A stretch of DNA of 64,000 bases, taken from contig UQAX01000009.1 in the NCBI GenBank assembly GCA_900539145.1, positions 1-64,000 of the forward strand, read 5' to 3'. A program made the translations under genes and the position numbers. Position 1 is the first letter of the stretch. Each line of letters begins with the position of its first letter. Shown piece after piece: positions 42,444 to 50,553 of the stretch. Source of the DNA: an uncultured Blautia sp. (GTDB lineage Bacteria; Bacillota; Clostridia; Lachnospirales; Lachnospiraceae). Below the pieces are notes generated by a model, which worked only from the letters and a program-made list of their open reading frames with translations, had not been told where the DNA came from and did no database searches.

Positions 42444-43421
42444 ATGAAATCATCAAACATTGGCGGACAGGCTGTAATGGAAGGAATTATGATGCGCCAT
42501 AAGGACGTATATTCTGTTGCAGTCAGAAAGCCGGATAAAGAAATAGAGGTAAAGGTTGAAGACTATAAAAGCGTTGTAAAATGCAAGAGTCTTCAGAAGC
42601 TTCCTATTCTGCGAGGCGTTTTTAGCTTTATTGACTCTCTGGTGGTAGGAACAAAATGCCTGATGTACTCTGCCACTTTTTTTGAAGATGAGGAAGATTT
42701 GAAAAAGAGAGAGCAGCTGGAAGGGGAAGAAAAGGAAAAAGAGCTGGCAAAAAAAGAAAAAGCAGATAAAGCTCTGATGACCGGAACGGTTATTTTGTCT
42801 GTTGTGCTGTCTGTGGGATTGTTTATCGTTTTGCCGTATTTGTTGGCAAGTCTGCTTCGGAATATAGGCGTTTCCGAAACAGGGGTAACATTGGCAGAGG
42901 CAGGAGTGCGAATTGCTCTGTTTTTAGCCTATATGCTGTTGATTTCCAAAATGCAGGATATACAGAGAGTCTTTATGTATCACGGAGCAGAACATAAATG
43001 TATTAACTGTGTGGAGCATGGTCTTCCGCTGAATGTAGAAAATGTTATGAAAAGCTCCAGATTTCATAAGAGATGCGGAACCAGCTTTTTGTTTTTTGTT
43101 ATTATTATCAGTATTATTTTCTTTTTGGGATTTTTTGCAGTGGTTCCAATAAAAACTATGTGGCTTCGTGTGCTGGTTCGTATTTTACTGGTTCCGGTTA
43201 TTGCAGGAGTTTCTTATGAGGTTATCCGATTGGCAGGAAACAGCGATAATTCCATTGTGGCGTTTTTTTCAAAACCGGGTATGGCGCTTCAGAAGCTTAC
43301 AACAAAAGAACCTACACCGGACATGGCTGAGGTGGCAATTCAGGCAGTGGAAGCGGTGTTCGACTGGAAAGCATATCTAAGAGAGAACTTTCCTGATGTG
43401 AAAATAGACGAGGAATGTTGA
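42444..43421 (+). CDS. DUF1385 membrane protein (YqhQ-like)
   Basis: A 325-residue protein opening SSNIGGQAVMEGIMMRHKD, with FMYHGAEHKCINCVEHG in the middle: both are diagnostic of DUF1385. About four transmembrane helices (around residues 110-135, 150-170, 210-232, 238-258). It may handle a metal given the clustered His/Cys, but the function is not established; it is consistently linked to prmC-prfA. ATG 42444 follows GGAGG. Its stop overlaps the prmC start (TGATG). Confidence 0.88.
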   Translation: MKSSNIGGQAVMEGIMMRHKDVYSVAVRKPDKEIEVKVEDYKSVVKCKSLQKLPILRGVFSFIDSLVVGTKCLMYSATFFEDEEDLKKREQLEGEEKEKELAKKEKADKALMTGTVILSVVLSVGLFIVLPYLLASLLRNIGVSETGVTLAEAGVRIALFLAYMLLISKMQDIQRVFMYHGAEHKCINCVEHGLPLNVENVMKSSRFHKRCGTSFLFFVIIISIIFFLGFFAVVPIKTMWLRVLVRILLVPVIAGVSYEVIRLAGNSDNSIVAFFSKPGMALQKLTTKEPTPDMAEVAIQAVEAVFDWKAYLRENFPDVKIDEEC

Positions 43422-44278
43422 TGAAGACATACAAAGACGCTTTAGAGTATGGAAAACAAAGACTTTTGGAATGTAAAATAGAAGATGCAAAGCTGGATGC
43501 CTGGCTTCTTTTAGAGCATGTATCAGGGATATCCAGAAGCTGGTATTTTGTGCACGAGGATGACGAAATCAGTCAGGAGGATATGGAAAAGTATCAAAGG
43601 CTGATTGAACAGAGAGGAAAACATATTCCTCTGCAACAGCTTACCAAGGAAGCTTATTTTTACGGAATGAAATTTTTTGTAAACGAAAATGTACTCATTC
43701 CAAGACAGGATACAGAAATTTTGGTAGAACAGGTTTTAAATTTGTCAAAAGGAAGAGAAAATCTGAAGCTTTTGGATATGTGTACGGGAAGCGGCTGTAT
43801 TTTATTGGCATTGCTGGCAAATTTAAAAAAAGCGTCAGGAACAGGCGTGGATTTATCTGAAAAAGCTCTTGAAGTGGCACAGAGAAACGGCAGAGAGCTT
43901 GAAATAGAAGCCTCTTGGGTACAGAGCAATTTGTTTGACAAAGTATCGGGGACTTATGATATCATCGTTTCAAATCCGCCGTATATTGAAACTGCTGTTA
44001 TTGAAGGGCTGATGGACGAGGTAAAGCTGTATGAACCCCGTATGGCGCTGGACGGTACAGAGGACGGACTGTTCTTTTACAGGGAAATTACAGCGCAGGC
44101 AGGAAAATATCTGAACCACAACGGGATATTGGCTTTTGAAATCGGTTACAACCAGGGAAAAGCAGTATCGGAATTTATGAAAAAGAATGGATATGAGGAA
44201 GTTCAGGTTTTGCAGGATTTAGCAGGGCTTGACAGAGTAGTAACAGGACGAATAAAGAAGGAGGAACAACATGTTTGA
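43421..44278 (+). CDS. prmC: Peptide chain release factor N5-glutamine methyltransferase
   Basis: A 285-residue SAM-dependent methyltransferase that methylates the GGQ glutamine of release factors. The N-terminal helical domain is followed by [19 protein letters not shown], the SAM loop [15 protein letters not shown] and the catalytic NPPY (VSNPPYIE). ATG 43421 is 6 nt after GAGGA and overlaps the upstream stop by one base. Overlaps its substrate gene prfA by 8 bp. Confidence 0.96.
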   Translation: MKTYKDALEYGKQRLLECKIEDAKLDAWLLLEHVSGISRSWYFVHEDDEISQEDMEKYQRLIEQRGKHIPLQQLTKEAYFYGMKFFVNENVLIPRQDTEILVEQVLNLSKGRENLKLLDMCTGSGCILLALLANLKKASGTGVDLSEKALEVAQRNGRELEIEASWVQSNLFDKVSGTYDIIVSNPPYIETAVIEGLMDEVKLYEPRMALDGTEDGLFFYREITAQAGKYLNHNGILAFEIGYNQGKAVSEFMKKNGYEEVQVLQDLAGLDRVVTGRIKKEEQHV

Positions 44279-45347
44279 TAAATTAGAGGACATCTTAGTC
44301 CGCCTTGAAGAAATTTTAAATGAGTTAAATGAGCCCACTGTGGCAAATGATACAACAAGATTTCAGAAGCTCATGAAAGAGCAGAGTGAGTTGCAGCCTA
44401 TTGCAGATGCTTATACAGAGTATAAAAACTGCAAGGAAACCGTAGAGGACAGCTTGATGCTGCTTAATGAAGAGTCTGATGAAGAAATGCGTGAAATGTT
44501 AAAAGAGGAGCTTTCTGATGCGAAAAAGCGTATTGAAGAATTAGAACAGGAGCTGAAAATTCTTCTTTTACCAAAGGACCCTAATGATGATAAAAACGTT
44601 ATCGTGGAAATCAGAGCGGGAGCAGGCGGTGATGAAGCAGCTTTGTTTGCGGCTGAGATTTACAGAATGTATGTAAAATATGCGGAGTCTCAGAACTGGA
44701 GAACAGAGATGTTAAGCTTAAATGAAAACGGAATTGGCGGTTTCAAGGAAGTGACATTCATGATTAACGGACAGGGCGCTTATTCCAAGCTGAAATATGA
44801 AAGTGGTGTACATCGTGTACAGCGTGTGCCGGAAACAGAAAGCGGCGGACGTATTCATACTTCTACAATTACGGTTGCAATTATGCCGGAAGCAGAGGAA
44901 ATTGACTTTGAACTGGACTTAAATGACTGTAAGTTTGACGTTTTCAGGGCATCCGGAAATGGTGGTCAGTGTGTCAATACCACAGACTCCGCAGTGCGTC
45001 TGACACATATTCCTACGGGAATTGTAATTTCCTGTCAGGATGAGAAATCACAGTTAAAGAATAAGGATAAAGCCTTAAAGGTACTGCGTTCCCGTTTGTA
45101 TGATATGGAGCTTCAGAAACGTCATGATGCAGAAGCAGAGGCAAGAAGAAGTCAGGTAGGGACAGGCGACCGTTCTGAAAAAATCAGAACTTATAACTTC
45201 CCGCAGGGACGTGTGACAGACCATAGAATTAAGCTGACACTTCATAAGCTGGACAGTATTATGAATGGTGATATTCAGGAGATTATTGATAACCTGATTG
45301 CAGCAGACCAGGCTATACGCTTAAGCGGCTTAGAAAAAGATGCCTAA
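44271..45347 (+). CDS. prfA: Peptide chain release factor 1
   Basis: A 358-residue RF1 for UAA/UAG. It has the codon-recognition tripeptide PET in [14 protein letters not shown] (RF1 P-x-T form rather than RF2 SPF) and the catalytic GGQ in [24 protein letters not shown] precedes the ATG. Ends the rho-to-prfA block; a strong terminator follows 60 bp later. Confidence 0.97.
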   Translation: MFDKLEDILVRLEEILNELNEPTVANDTTRFQKLMKEQSELQPIADAYTEYKNCKETVEDSLMLLNEESDEEMREMLKEELSDAKKRIEELEQELKILLLPKDPNDDKNVIVEIRAGAGGDEAALFAAEIYRMYVKYAESQNWRTEMLSLNENGIGGFKEVTFMINGQGAYSKLKYESGVHRVQRVPETESGGRIHTSTITVAIMPEAEEIDFELDLNDCKFDVFRASGNGGQCVNTTDSAVRLTHIPTGIVISCQDEKSQLKNKDKALKVLRSRLYDMELQKRHDAEAEARRSQVGTGDRSEKIRTYNFPQGRVTDHRIKLTLHKLDSIMNGDIQEIIDNLIAADQAIRLSGLEKDA

Positions 45348-45409
45348 AACCCCTTGATTTTACTGGATTTGTGGGAAAGTAGGGTATTCTGTATTTTGTA
45401 AAAAATGGG

Positions 45410-45457
45410 ATAGAAATCGGTCTTACAGATGAAAATGTAGCCGATTTCTATTTTTTT
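45410..45457 (+). terminator. Intrinsic terminator after prfA
   Basis: ATAGAAATCGG (45410-45420) pairs with CCGATTTCTAT (45441-45451) and is followed by a T-run to 45457. Confidence 0.88.
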
Positions 45458-45607
45458 GCAATTCAAAGACACATTAATAGCCCTAAAAATCACCCATTTA
45501 TACACTAATAGCCCCATAGAAACACACCCTAAAATCTGATATTGGCATCTCTGCTCCTCAGAGTTATAATGTCAGACAATCCAATGGTGTTAGCCGGCTC
45601 ATTGCCT
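45458..45607. other. Noncoding AT-rich stretch with a short minus-strand coding-like remnant
   Basis: Between the prfA terminator and the next promoter I see no complete gene. On the minus strand a frame reads about 30 codons ending DIITLRSRDANIRF and stop at about 45535; it opens with an ATG near 45625 but has an in-frame stop just upstream. It looks like the 3' end of a lost gene, not identifiable. Confidence 0.35.
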
Positions 45608-45637
45608 TTGACTGAACTCATTGGAAACTGTTATAAT
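45608..45637 (+). promoter_or_regulatory. Promoter of the 59-residue ORF
   Basis: TTGACT (45608-45613), 18-bp spacer, TATAAT (45632-45637), 35 bp before the ATG at 45672. Confidence 0.65.
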
Positions 45638-45671
45638 ATATCAAAGATTATTTAAAGAAGGAAGTGTTGTT

Positions 45672-45851
45672 ATGTGTGATGTAAAGAAATATGAAAAATT
45701 ATATCAAGAAATAGAAAAATTACAACCAGAAGATACATTACAACTTGTACTAGAGGCTGAAACAGAAGAACAAAAGGAGTTCTATGAAATGGTCGGAGAT
45801 TTCTTACTTCAGAAAAAACAGAAAGAAGTAATTGAAAGGAAACTGTTTTGA
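45672..45851 (+). CDS. Small hypothetical protein, 59 residues
   Basis: MCDVKKYEKLYQEIEKLQ onward: a charged helical protein with a good ribosome site (AAGGAAG) and its own promoter, so expression is likely. No family recognised. It sits in an accessory stretch between prfA and a Qnr-like gene, next to a decayed Rpn-like tail; a small antitoxin-like or regulatory protein is possible but unsupported. Confidence 0.5.
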   Translation: MCDVKKYEKLYQEIEKLQPEDTLQLVLEAETEEQKEFYEMVGDFLLQKKQKEVIERKLF

Positions 45852-45874
45852 TAAAGAGATACATTATGATTTAA

Positions 45875-46130
45875 GGAGAAAGAGTTTGCATAATAATTGA
45901 ACAAACTGTATTGGAAGGACTATGCAAAGTAAGTAAAGAGGTATTTAAGTATGACGAAAGTAGCCAGATTATATGAGGAAGAAAGGGTAGAAGCAGTAAA
46001 TAAGCGTACTCTTGAAATTGCAGAAAATCTTGTTAAAGCAGGGGCAGATATGCTTATGATTATGAAAGGTACTGGCTTAACCAGAGAACAAATTGAAGAA
46101 ATACATAACAACATGCTGACAACAAAATAG
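45875..46130 (+). pseudogene. Frameshifted tail of an Rpn-like nuclease gene
   Basis: One frame (45875 to about 45976) reads ERVCIIIEQTVLEGLCKVSKEVFKYDESSQII and stop; the overlapping frame from ATG 45951 to 46130 gives 59 residues ending LMIMKGTGLTREQIEEIHN. The latter is the usual C-terminus of Rpn/PDDEXK proteins in Lachnospiraceae (helical stretch, then a xTGLTxEEI motif). Joining the frames near 45970 gives one plausible C-terminal region, with the nuclease core missing. The 59-residue frame could still be translated. A terminator follows. Confidence 0.45.
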
Positions 46131-46142
46131 GATATTAAGAGC

Positions 46143-46179
46143 AGGCTGCTATTTATTGCAAGATATTTAGTAGCCTTTT
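46143..46179 (+). terminator. Intrinsic terminator after the Rpn-like remnant
   Basis: AGGCTGCTA (46143-46151) pairs with TAGTAGCCT (46168-46176) with one G-T pair, followed by TTTTC. Confidence 0.7.
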
Positions 46180-46270
46180 CAGCACTTTAGAAGAAAGTTT
46201 TGTCAAAGCAATTCATTTATTTTTATCCATTATTATAGATGAGAAAATAAAAGGTGAAGGAAACTTTATT

Positions 46271-46855
46271 ATGAAAGAGACATATTTTGAAGGACAAGTA
46301 ATTCGGGAGAAAAAAATTCAAAGCGAAACAATGGAATACTTCAAGTTTATAGACTGCGATTTTGAAAATTGTAGTTTTGAAGATTGTAAAATTATAAATT
46401 GTACCTTTGTAAATTGTAAATTTTACAATTGTAATATTGTAAGTCTAAGTGCTCAATATTCAGAAATCAAAAATGCGGAATTTAAAAAATGCAATTTGAT
46501 AGGGATACACTGGGGCGGACTTCTTCCATCCGGAAAATACGCCCGTGCTCTTGAAAAAATAGAAAATTGTTATTTGAAATACAATACCTTTAGTGATATG
46601 AATTTGAAAAAATTTGATTTTTCCGGTAATATCATACAGGAAAGCTTGTTTGATGAATGTGATTTGAAGGAAAGCAATTTTAAAAGTTGCCGATTAGAGG
46701 AAACGCAAATTCATAACAGCGATATTCGTAAAGCAGATTTTAGAGATAGCAGGGGATATATCATTGATATACCTTCTAATAAACTGAAACAGGCGAAATT
46801 TTCTTATCCGGAGGTGGTTTCATTGCTGGATAGTTTAGAGATAGAAATTGATTAA
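46271..46855 (+). CDS. Pentapeptide repeat protein, Qnr-like
   Basis: A 194-residue protein made of tandem pentapeptides with F/L at the centre (CDFEN CSFED CKIIN CTFVN CKFYN), a right-handed beta-helix. Residues about 78-92 (IHWGGLLPSGKYARA) break the pattern like the Qnr loop region. The end, IDIPSNKLKQAKFSYPEVVSLLDSLEIEID, matches the layout of the Qnr dimerisation tail. Qnr proteins protect DNA gyrase from quinolones; whether this one does is inference. It is visibly more AT-rich and Cys/Asn-rich than its neighbours and lies in an accessory patch. Confidence 0.8.
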   Translation: MKETYFEGQVIREKKIQSETMEYFKFIDCDFENCSFEDCKIINCTFVNCKFYNCNIVSLSAQYSEIKNAEFKKCNLIGIHWGGLLPSGKYARALEKIENCYLKYNTFSDMNLKKFDFSGNIIQESLFDECDLKESNFKSCRLEETQIHNSDIRKADFRDSRGYIIDIPSNKLKQAKFSYPEVVSLLDSLEIEID

Positions 46856-46923
46856 ATGAATTTTATGATAAGATGAATGATATAATAATAAATTTGTAGT
46901 TCATTATAAGCGGAGAAATAAAA

Positions 46924-47619
46924 ATGGCATCAATATTAGTTTTAGAAGACGAAGACAGCGTAAACAGAGGAATTGAATTTTCCCTGTCCAGAGAAGGATA
47001 TGAGGTTTCCAGCGCAAAGAGCATACAGGAGGGCTGGGAATTATTTTTGGCACATCCTTTTGAAATGATTATCTGTGATATTAATTTACCGGACGGAAAC
47101 GGATTGGACTTTATCAGAAAAGTGCGTGAAAAAAGCAACGTATATATCATTTGTCTCACTGCCTTAGACCAAGAATTTGATCAGGTTATGGGATATGAAG
47201 CGGGAGCGGACGACTATGTGACAAAGCCGTTTAGCTTGTCGGTATTATTGCTGAAGGTGAATGTGTTTTTCAAAAGAACGGAAAAGAAGCGGGCAGAGCT
47301 TCTGGAGTCTGGAGAATGGAGCTTTTCCATTGATGAAATGACGGCAAAGAGACGGGACAGTGAGGAAAATATAGAATTTACAAAGAATGAGTGGAAGATG
47401 CTGAAATTATTTTTAGATAATCCAAAGCAGATTTTATCAAAAAACCAGATTTTACAAGGTATTTTTGATTTAGACGGAGAGTTTGTAGACGAAAATACCG
47501 TGGCAGTAAATATCCGCAGACTCAGAGAAAAAATAGAAGAAAATCCGGGTAAGCCGGAGTATATTCGCAATGTAAGAGGACTTGGCTATATATGGAACAA
47601 GGAATGTATCAAGAGATAG
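46924..47619 (+). CDS. OmpR-family response regulator
   Basis: A 231-residue regulator: receiver domain (1-115) with acidic pocket EDED, phospho-Asp in IICDINLPDGNG and lysine in VTKPFS; winged-helix C-terminal domain with EFTKNEWKMLKLF and DENTVAVNIRRLREKIE. Overlaps its kinase gene by 28 bp. A TATAAT at 46881-46886 is a likely -10. Its expected target, an ABC transporter downstream of the kinase, has been largely deleted, but a tandem repeat fitting an OmpR-type operator survives at 48864-48885. Confidence 0.9.
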   Translation: MASILVLEDEDSVNRGIEFSLSREGYEVSSAKSIQEGWELFLAHPFEMIICDINLPDGNGLDFIRKVREKSNVYIICLTALDQEFDQVMGYEAGADDYVTKPFSLSVLLLKVNVFFKRTEKKRAELLESGEWSFSIDEMTAKRRDSEENIEFTKNEWKMLKLFLDNPKQILSKNQILQGIFDLDGEFVDENTVAVNIRRLREKIEENPGKPEYIRNVRGLGYIWNKECIKR

Positions 47620-48845
47620 AAAATCAAAGAAACGACAGGATAAGGATTTTGCGAAAGCTGCTATTGGGGGGACTGCTCTTTTTACTGGGGTGGTCGGCAA
47701 TTACCGGAATGGAGTATCATTCCTATAAAGAAAAACTGGCATTGGCAGCTCAAATGACGAGAGAAGAAACAGACGGACAAACGCCTTTTGCAATTTTAAA
47801 AGGTGAGCCTGTTGATATAAATGTAAAAGAATTTCAGAAGCAATACGGCTATGAAAGACTGGAAAGTAATATTTATGGCAAAGAGTATCAGCAGAAAAGA
47901 ATTTTCACAGGAATAATTTTGTCTCTGTGCTATCTTGTATATGCAGGAGCTGTTTTGCAGGAATATAAGTGCTCAAAGAGAGAAATGCAGGAAAGACAAT
48001 GGAAAATAGCAGAGGCAGTGGAAGATATTGATAAAGGAAAAGGGCTTTTAAATTTAGAAATCAGTAATCCTGCCTACGAGGCATTGGAGAGATTGGACAG
48101 CCATACGCAGAGTGTTTTGCGAAAGGCGCAGGATGAAAAAGAGAAGACAAAGGAAATGGTAACGGATATTTCCCATCAGTTAAAAACACCTATTGCTGCT
48201 TTAAAATCCTGTTTTGAGGTGCTGGAAAGCGAAACACTCACCCAGAAGGAACGCAGAGAATTTGAAAAGCGTATGGAGAAGCAGCTTCAAAATTTGGAGC
48301 AGCTTTCAGCAGTACTGGTTAATATTTCCAGAATGGAAGCAGGGCTGATTGATATTTCCTTAAAAAACGGAAAGATTTTCGAAACCATTTTAGCAGCAGT
48401 GAACGGAATATGGGAAAAGGCAGATGCAAAGGCAATAGAAATTGAGATGGACGTTTTTGAGGAAATTGAAAATCTGGAAATCATGCACGACAGTAAGTGG
48501 TTGAAAGAAGCAATTTTAAACATTCTGGAAAATGCGGTGAAATATAGCGAGCCAAACACGAAGATTATAATTGCTGTTAAGAAATGGGTGAATTTTTTAA
48601 GAATAGAGATTGCAGATGAGGGAATAGGTATTCCGAAAAAAGAATATCATAAAATCTTTCAGAGATTTTACAGAAGCGAGAACGAATATGTGCAAAAGGA
48701 AGAAGGAAGTGGTGTCGGACTTTACCTTACCAGAAAAATTGTGGATGCACATAAGGGAATGGCTTTTGTGGAAAGAAAAGAGAAAAAACAGCAGGGAAGT
48801 GTATTTGTGATACAGCTTCCGTATGAAAGTCTTACGAAAATGTAA
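47592..48845 (+). CDS. Sensor histidine kinase
   Basis: A 417-residue membrane kinase: TM1 about 21-40, a short extracytoplasmic segment, TM2 about 104-122, DHp with phospho-His in TDISHQLKTPIAALKS, and an ATPase domain with N box (LNILENAVKY), G1 IADEGIGIP and G2 EGSGVGLYL. All boxes are intact. Partner of the overlapping response regulator. In relatives this type of system controls adjacent FtsX-type ABC transporters for antimicrobial peptides; here that transporter is a remnant. Confidence 0.9.
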   Translation: MEQGMYQEIENQRNDRIRILRKLLLGGLLFLLGWSAITGMEYHSYKEKLALAAQMTREETDGQTPFAILKGEPVDINVKEFQKQYGYERLESNIYGKEYQQKRIFTGIILSLCYLVYAGAVLQEYKCSKREMQERQWKIAEAVEDIDKGKGLLNLEISNPAYEALERLDSHTQSVLRKAQDEKEKTKEMVTDISHQLKTPIAALKSCFEVLESETLTQKERREFEKRMEKQLQNLEQLSAVLVNISRMEAGLIDISLKNGKIFETILAAVNGIWEKADAKAIEIEMDVFEEIENLEIMHDSKWLKEAILNILENAVKYSEPNTKIIIAVKKWVNFLRIEIADEGIGIPKKEYHKIFQRFYRSENEYVQKEEGSGVGLYLTRKIVDAHKGMAFVERKEKKQQGSVFVIQLPYESLTKM

Positions 48846-48863
48846 GACTTTTTTTATGAATTG

Positions 48864-48894
48864 AAAGAATGATGAAAGAGTGATGTTTTATACT
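48864..48894 (+). promoter_or_regulatory. Tandem-repeat operator and -10 of the lost transporter operon
   Basis: AAAGAATGATG (48864-48874) directly followed by AAAGAGTGATG (48875-48885), an 11-bp tandem repeat with one mismatch, then TATACT (48889-48894). Repeats one helical turn apart at the -35 position fit activation by an OmpR-family regulator; no -35 hexamer is seen. Followed by a ribosome-site-like AAAGGG and an ATG (48928) leading only to a short frame. Confidence 0.55.
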
Positions 48895-48901
48895 TTCTAT
48901 A

Positions 48902-49531
48902 TCATCAAAAAGAAAGGGCGATAGAGTATGGGGAATTACAGAAGATACTTATAAAAATCTTGGATTTGCTGATGCAGAGGAAAACATCGGAACAATCTGG
49001 GTAGATTGCAAGAAATCAGAGAGTAAAAATGTAGAAGCCGCCATAAAAGAGCTTTTGGAAAACAAAGACCATTATGAATTAAGCAGCTTTGAAGGGGAAG
49101 TGGAGTCTCTCGACTCAATGATGGCAATGATGAAAACTATGGGTTACAGCTTCCTGCTGTTAATCGGAATGATTACTTTTATGAATATGGCAAATACCAT
49201 GATTTTAAATGTTATTACAAGAAAGAGAGAGCTGGGTGTATTACAGGCAGTGGGAATGACAAATCAGCAGTTAAACAAGATGCTGAGAAATGAAGGTCTG
49301 CTGTTTACACTGGGAAGCATAGTGATTTCTCTGGTTGTGGGAATTCCTGCGGGATACGGACTTTTCCTGTATGGTAAGAAAGCAGGATTAACAGGATTTG
49401 ACGTTTATCACTTCCCGGGTGTGGAAATTTTAGTCATGATTTTTGTCTTGGCAGTTCTTCAGATTGGATTATCCTTTATGCTCAGCAGAAACGTGAAAAA
49501 AGAGTCACTGATTGACAGAATTCGATATTAA
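48902..49531 (+). pseudogene. Truncated FtsX-type ABC transporter permease
   Basis: An open frame with no credible start (last upstream stop at 48881) reads WGITEDTYKNLGFADAEENIGTIWV and continues into a bona fide permease C-terminus: SFLLLIGMITFMNMANTMILN, RKRELGVLQAVGMTNQQL, two further helices and SLIDRIRY at the end. Only the last extracellular part and three to four helices of a FtsX/MacB-type permease remain (about 200 codons). The ATPase and most of the permease that should follow the kinase are missing, and the promoter region is fused to the permease interior, which points to an internal deletion. The 3' end overlaps the convergent AraC gene by 27 bp. Confidence 0.75.
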
Positions 49532-50419
49532 ATTACTCTGGAATTTTGCAGAAGTACGGAAGTCAGAAGGTGTACAGTGTTTATAGTGCTTAAATTGACG
49601 TACAAAATAACTGATGTTTTCGTATCCATTATTGAGTGCAACTTCCGTAATAGGTGCAGGAGTTTTTAAAAGCTGAGCAGCAGCTTGATTAATACGATAT
49701 TCGTTTAAGTAGGCAAAAGGTGTTTTGCCTACTTTTTCTTTGAAAAATTTGCAGAAATAATTTTTATTCAGAGGAATACATTCTGCAAGAGCTTCCAGTG
49801 TTACAGGCTCCATATAATGCTTTTCTATATAGGAAAACACAGATTTTAAAGAATGATTTTCAAAATCTTTTTCAGATTCATGCTTTTGGGCAGAAGAAAA
49901 GGCGTGTTCCTGAAATAGAATTTCCAATATCTGCAAGAGTATAATTTTTATGGAAAGTGCAGTATTGGCAGAGGTGTCTTCTAAATAGAGCCTGGCCGCT
50001 TTTGATATCAAAGAACCAATTTGCAGGCTGATTTCCAAAGAGAGAGAACTTCCTTCAGGAAACAGCAGCTTTTTTGACAGTAAAGGAGTAAGAAGCTCAT
50101 TTTGACAAATATCATATTGAGAAAAACTTAAAAATGACATGGGAAATAAAAGAGCATAATGGTGGGAAACTTCACTATGACCGAAAATCCCATGAACCAT
50201 ACCGGGATTGATAAAATATACATTTCCCTCTGTTAAAAGCTGGGAGTTGGTTTCTGTGCGAAGCATCAGGCTTCCTTTAGTAATATATATAAATTCTGTT
50301 TCTTCGTGCCAGTGGTAAGGGGCGAAGTATTGTCCGCAAAAATCTTCTTGAGACAGAGCCTGGAAAGGAAAGTAAGGTGTTCCGTGTGGATTTTCTTCCT
50401 GAATGTTAATTTTATACAT
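49505..50419 (-). CDS. AraC-family transcriptional regulator
   Basis: A 304-residue regulator with an N-terminal cupin (YHWHEETEFIYITKGSLML; GNVYFINPGMVHGI) and C-terminal double HTH (LEALAECIPLNKNYFCKFFK; ITEVALNNGYENISYFVRQFKHYKHCTPSDFR). ATG 50419 is chosen: AAAGGGCGAAA lies upstream; 22 further codons are open but without a ribosome site. Divergent from the GH13 glucosidase, so likely a sugar-responsive regulator of that gene. The divergent gap (50420-50553) has no clear operator by eye. Confidence 0.9.
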   Translation of the reverse strand: MYKINIQEENPHGTPYFPFQALSQEDFCGQYFAPYHWHEETEFIYITKGSLMLRTETNSQLLTEGNVYFINPGMVHGIFGHSEVSHHYALLFPMSFLSFSQYDICQNELLTPLLSKKLLFPEGSSLSLEISLQIGSLISKAARLYLEDTSANTALSIKIILLQILEILFQEHAFSSAQKHESEKDFENHSLKSVFSYIEKHYMEPVTLEALAECIPLNKNYFCKFFKEKVGKTPFAYLNEYRINQAAAQLLKTPAPITEVALNNGYENISYFVRQFKHYKHCTPSDFRTSAKFQSNLISNSVNQ

Positions 50420-50553
50420 AATAATTTCGCCCTTTCTTGTAATTACGTAAATAAAAGTGAATATAGTACAAATAAAGAGTAACATATTGCAAGATTTTAA
50501 GAAAGAGTTTTTTTATACTGAAAGTAACGAAAAAGAACTGTGAGGTACATATT

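Noticed and set aside
45348..45409. Sequence after prfA (CCCCTTGATTTTACTGG) as an attachment site of an integrative element
   Set aside because: No integrase nearby and no second copy seen in the window; evidence insufficient.
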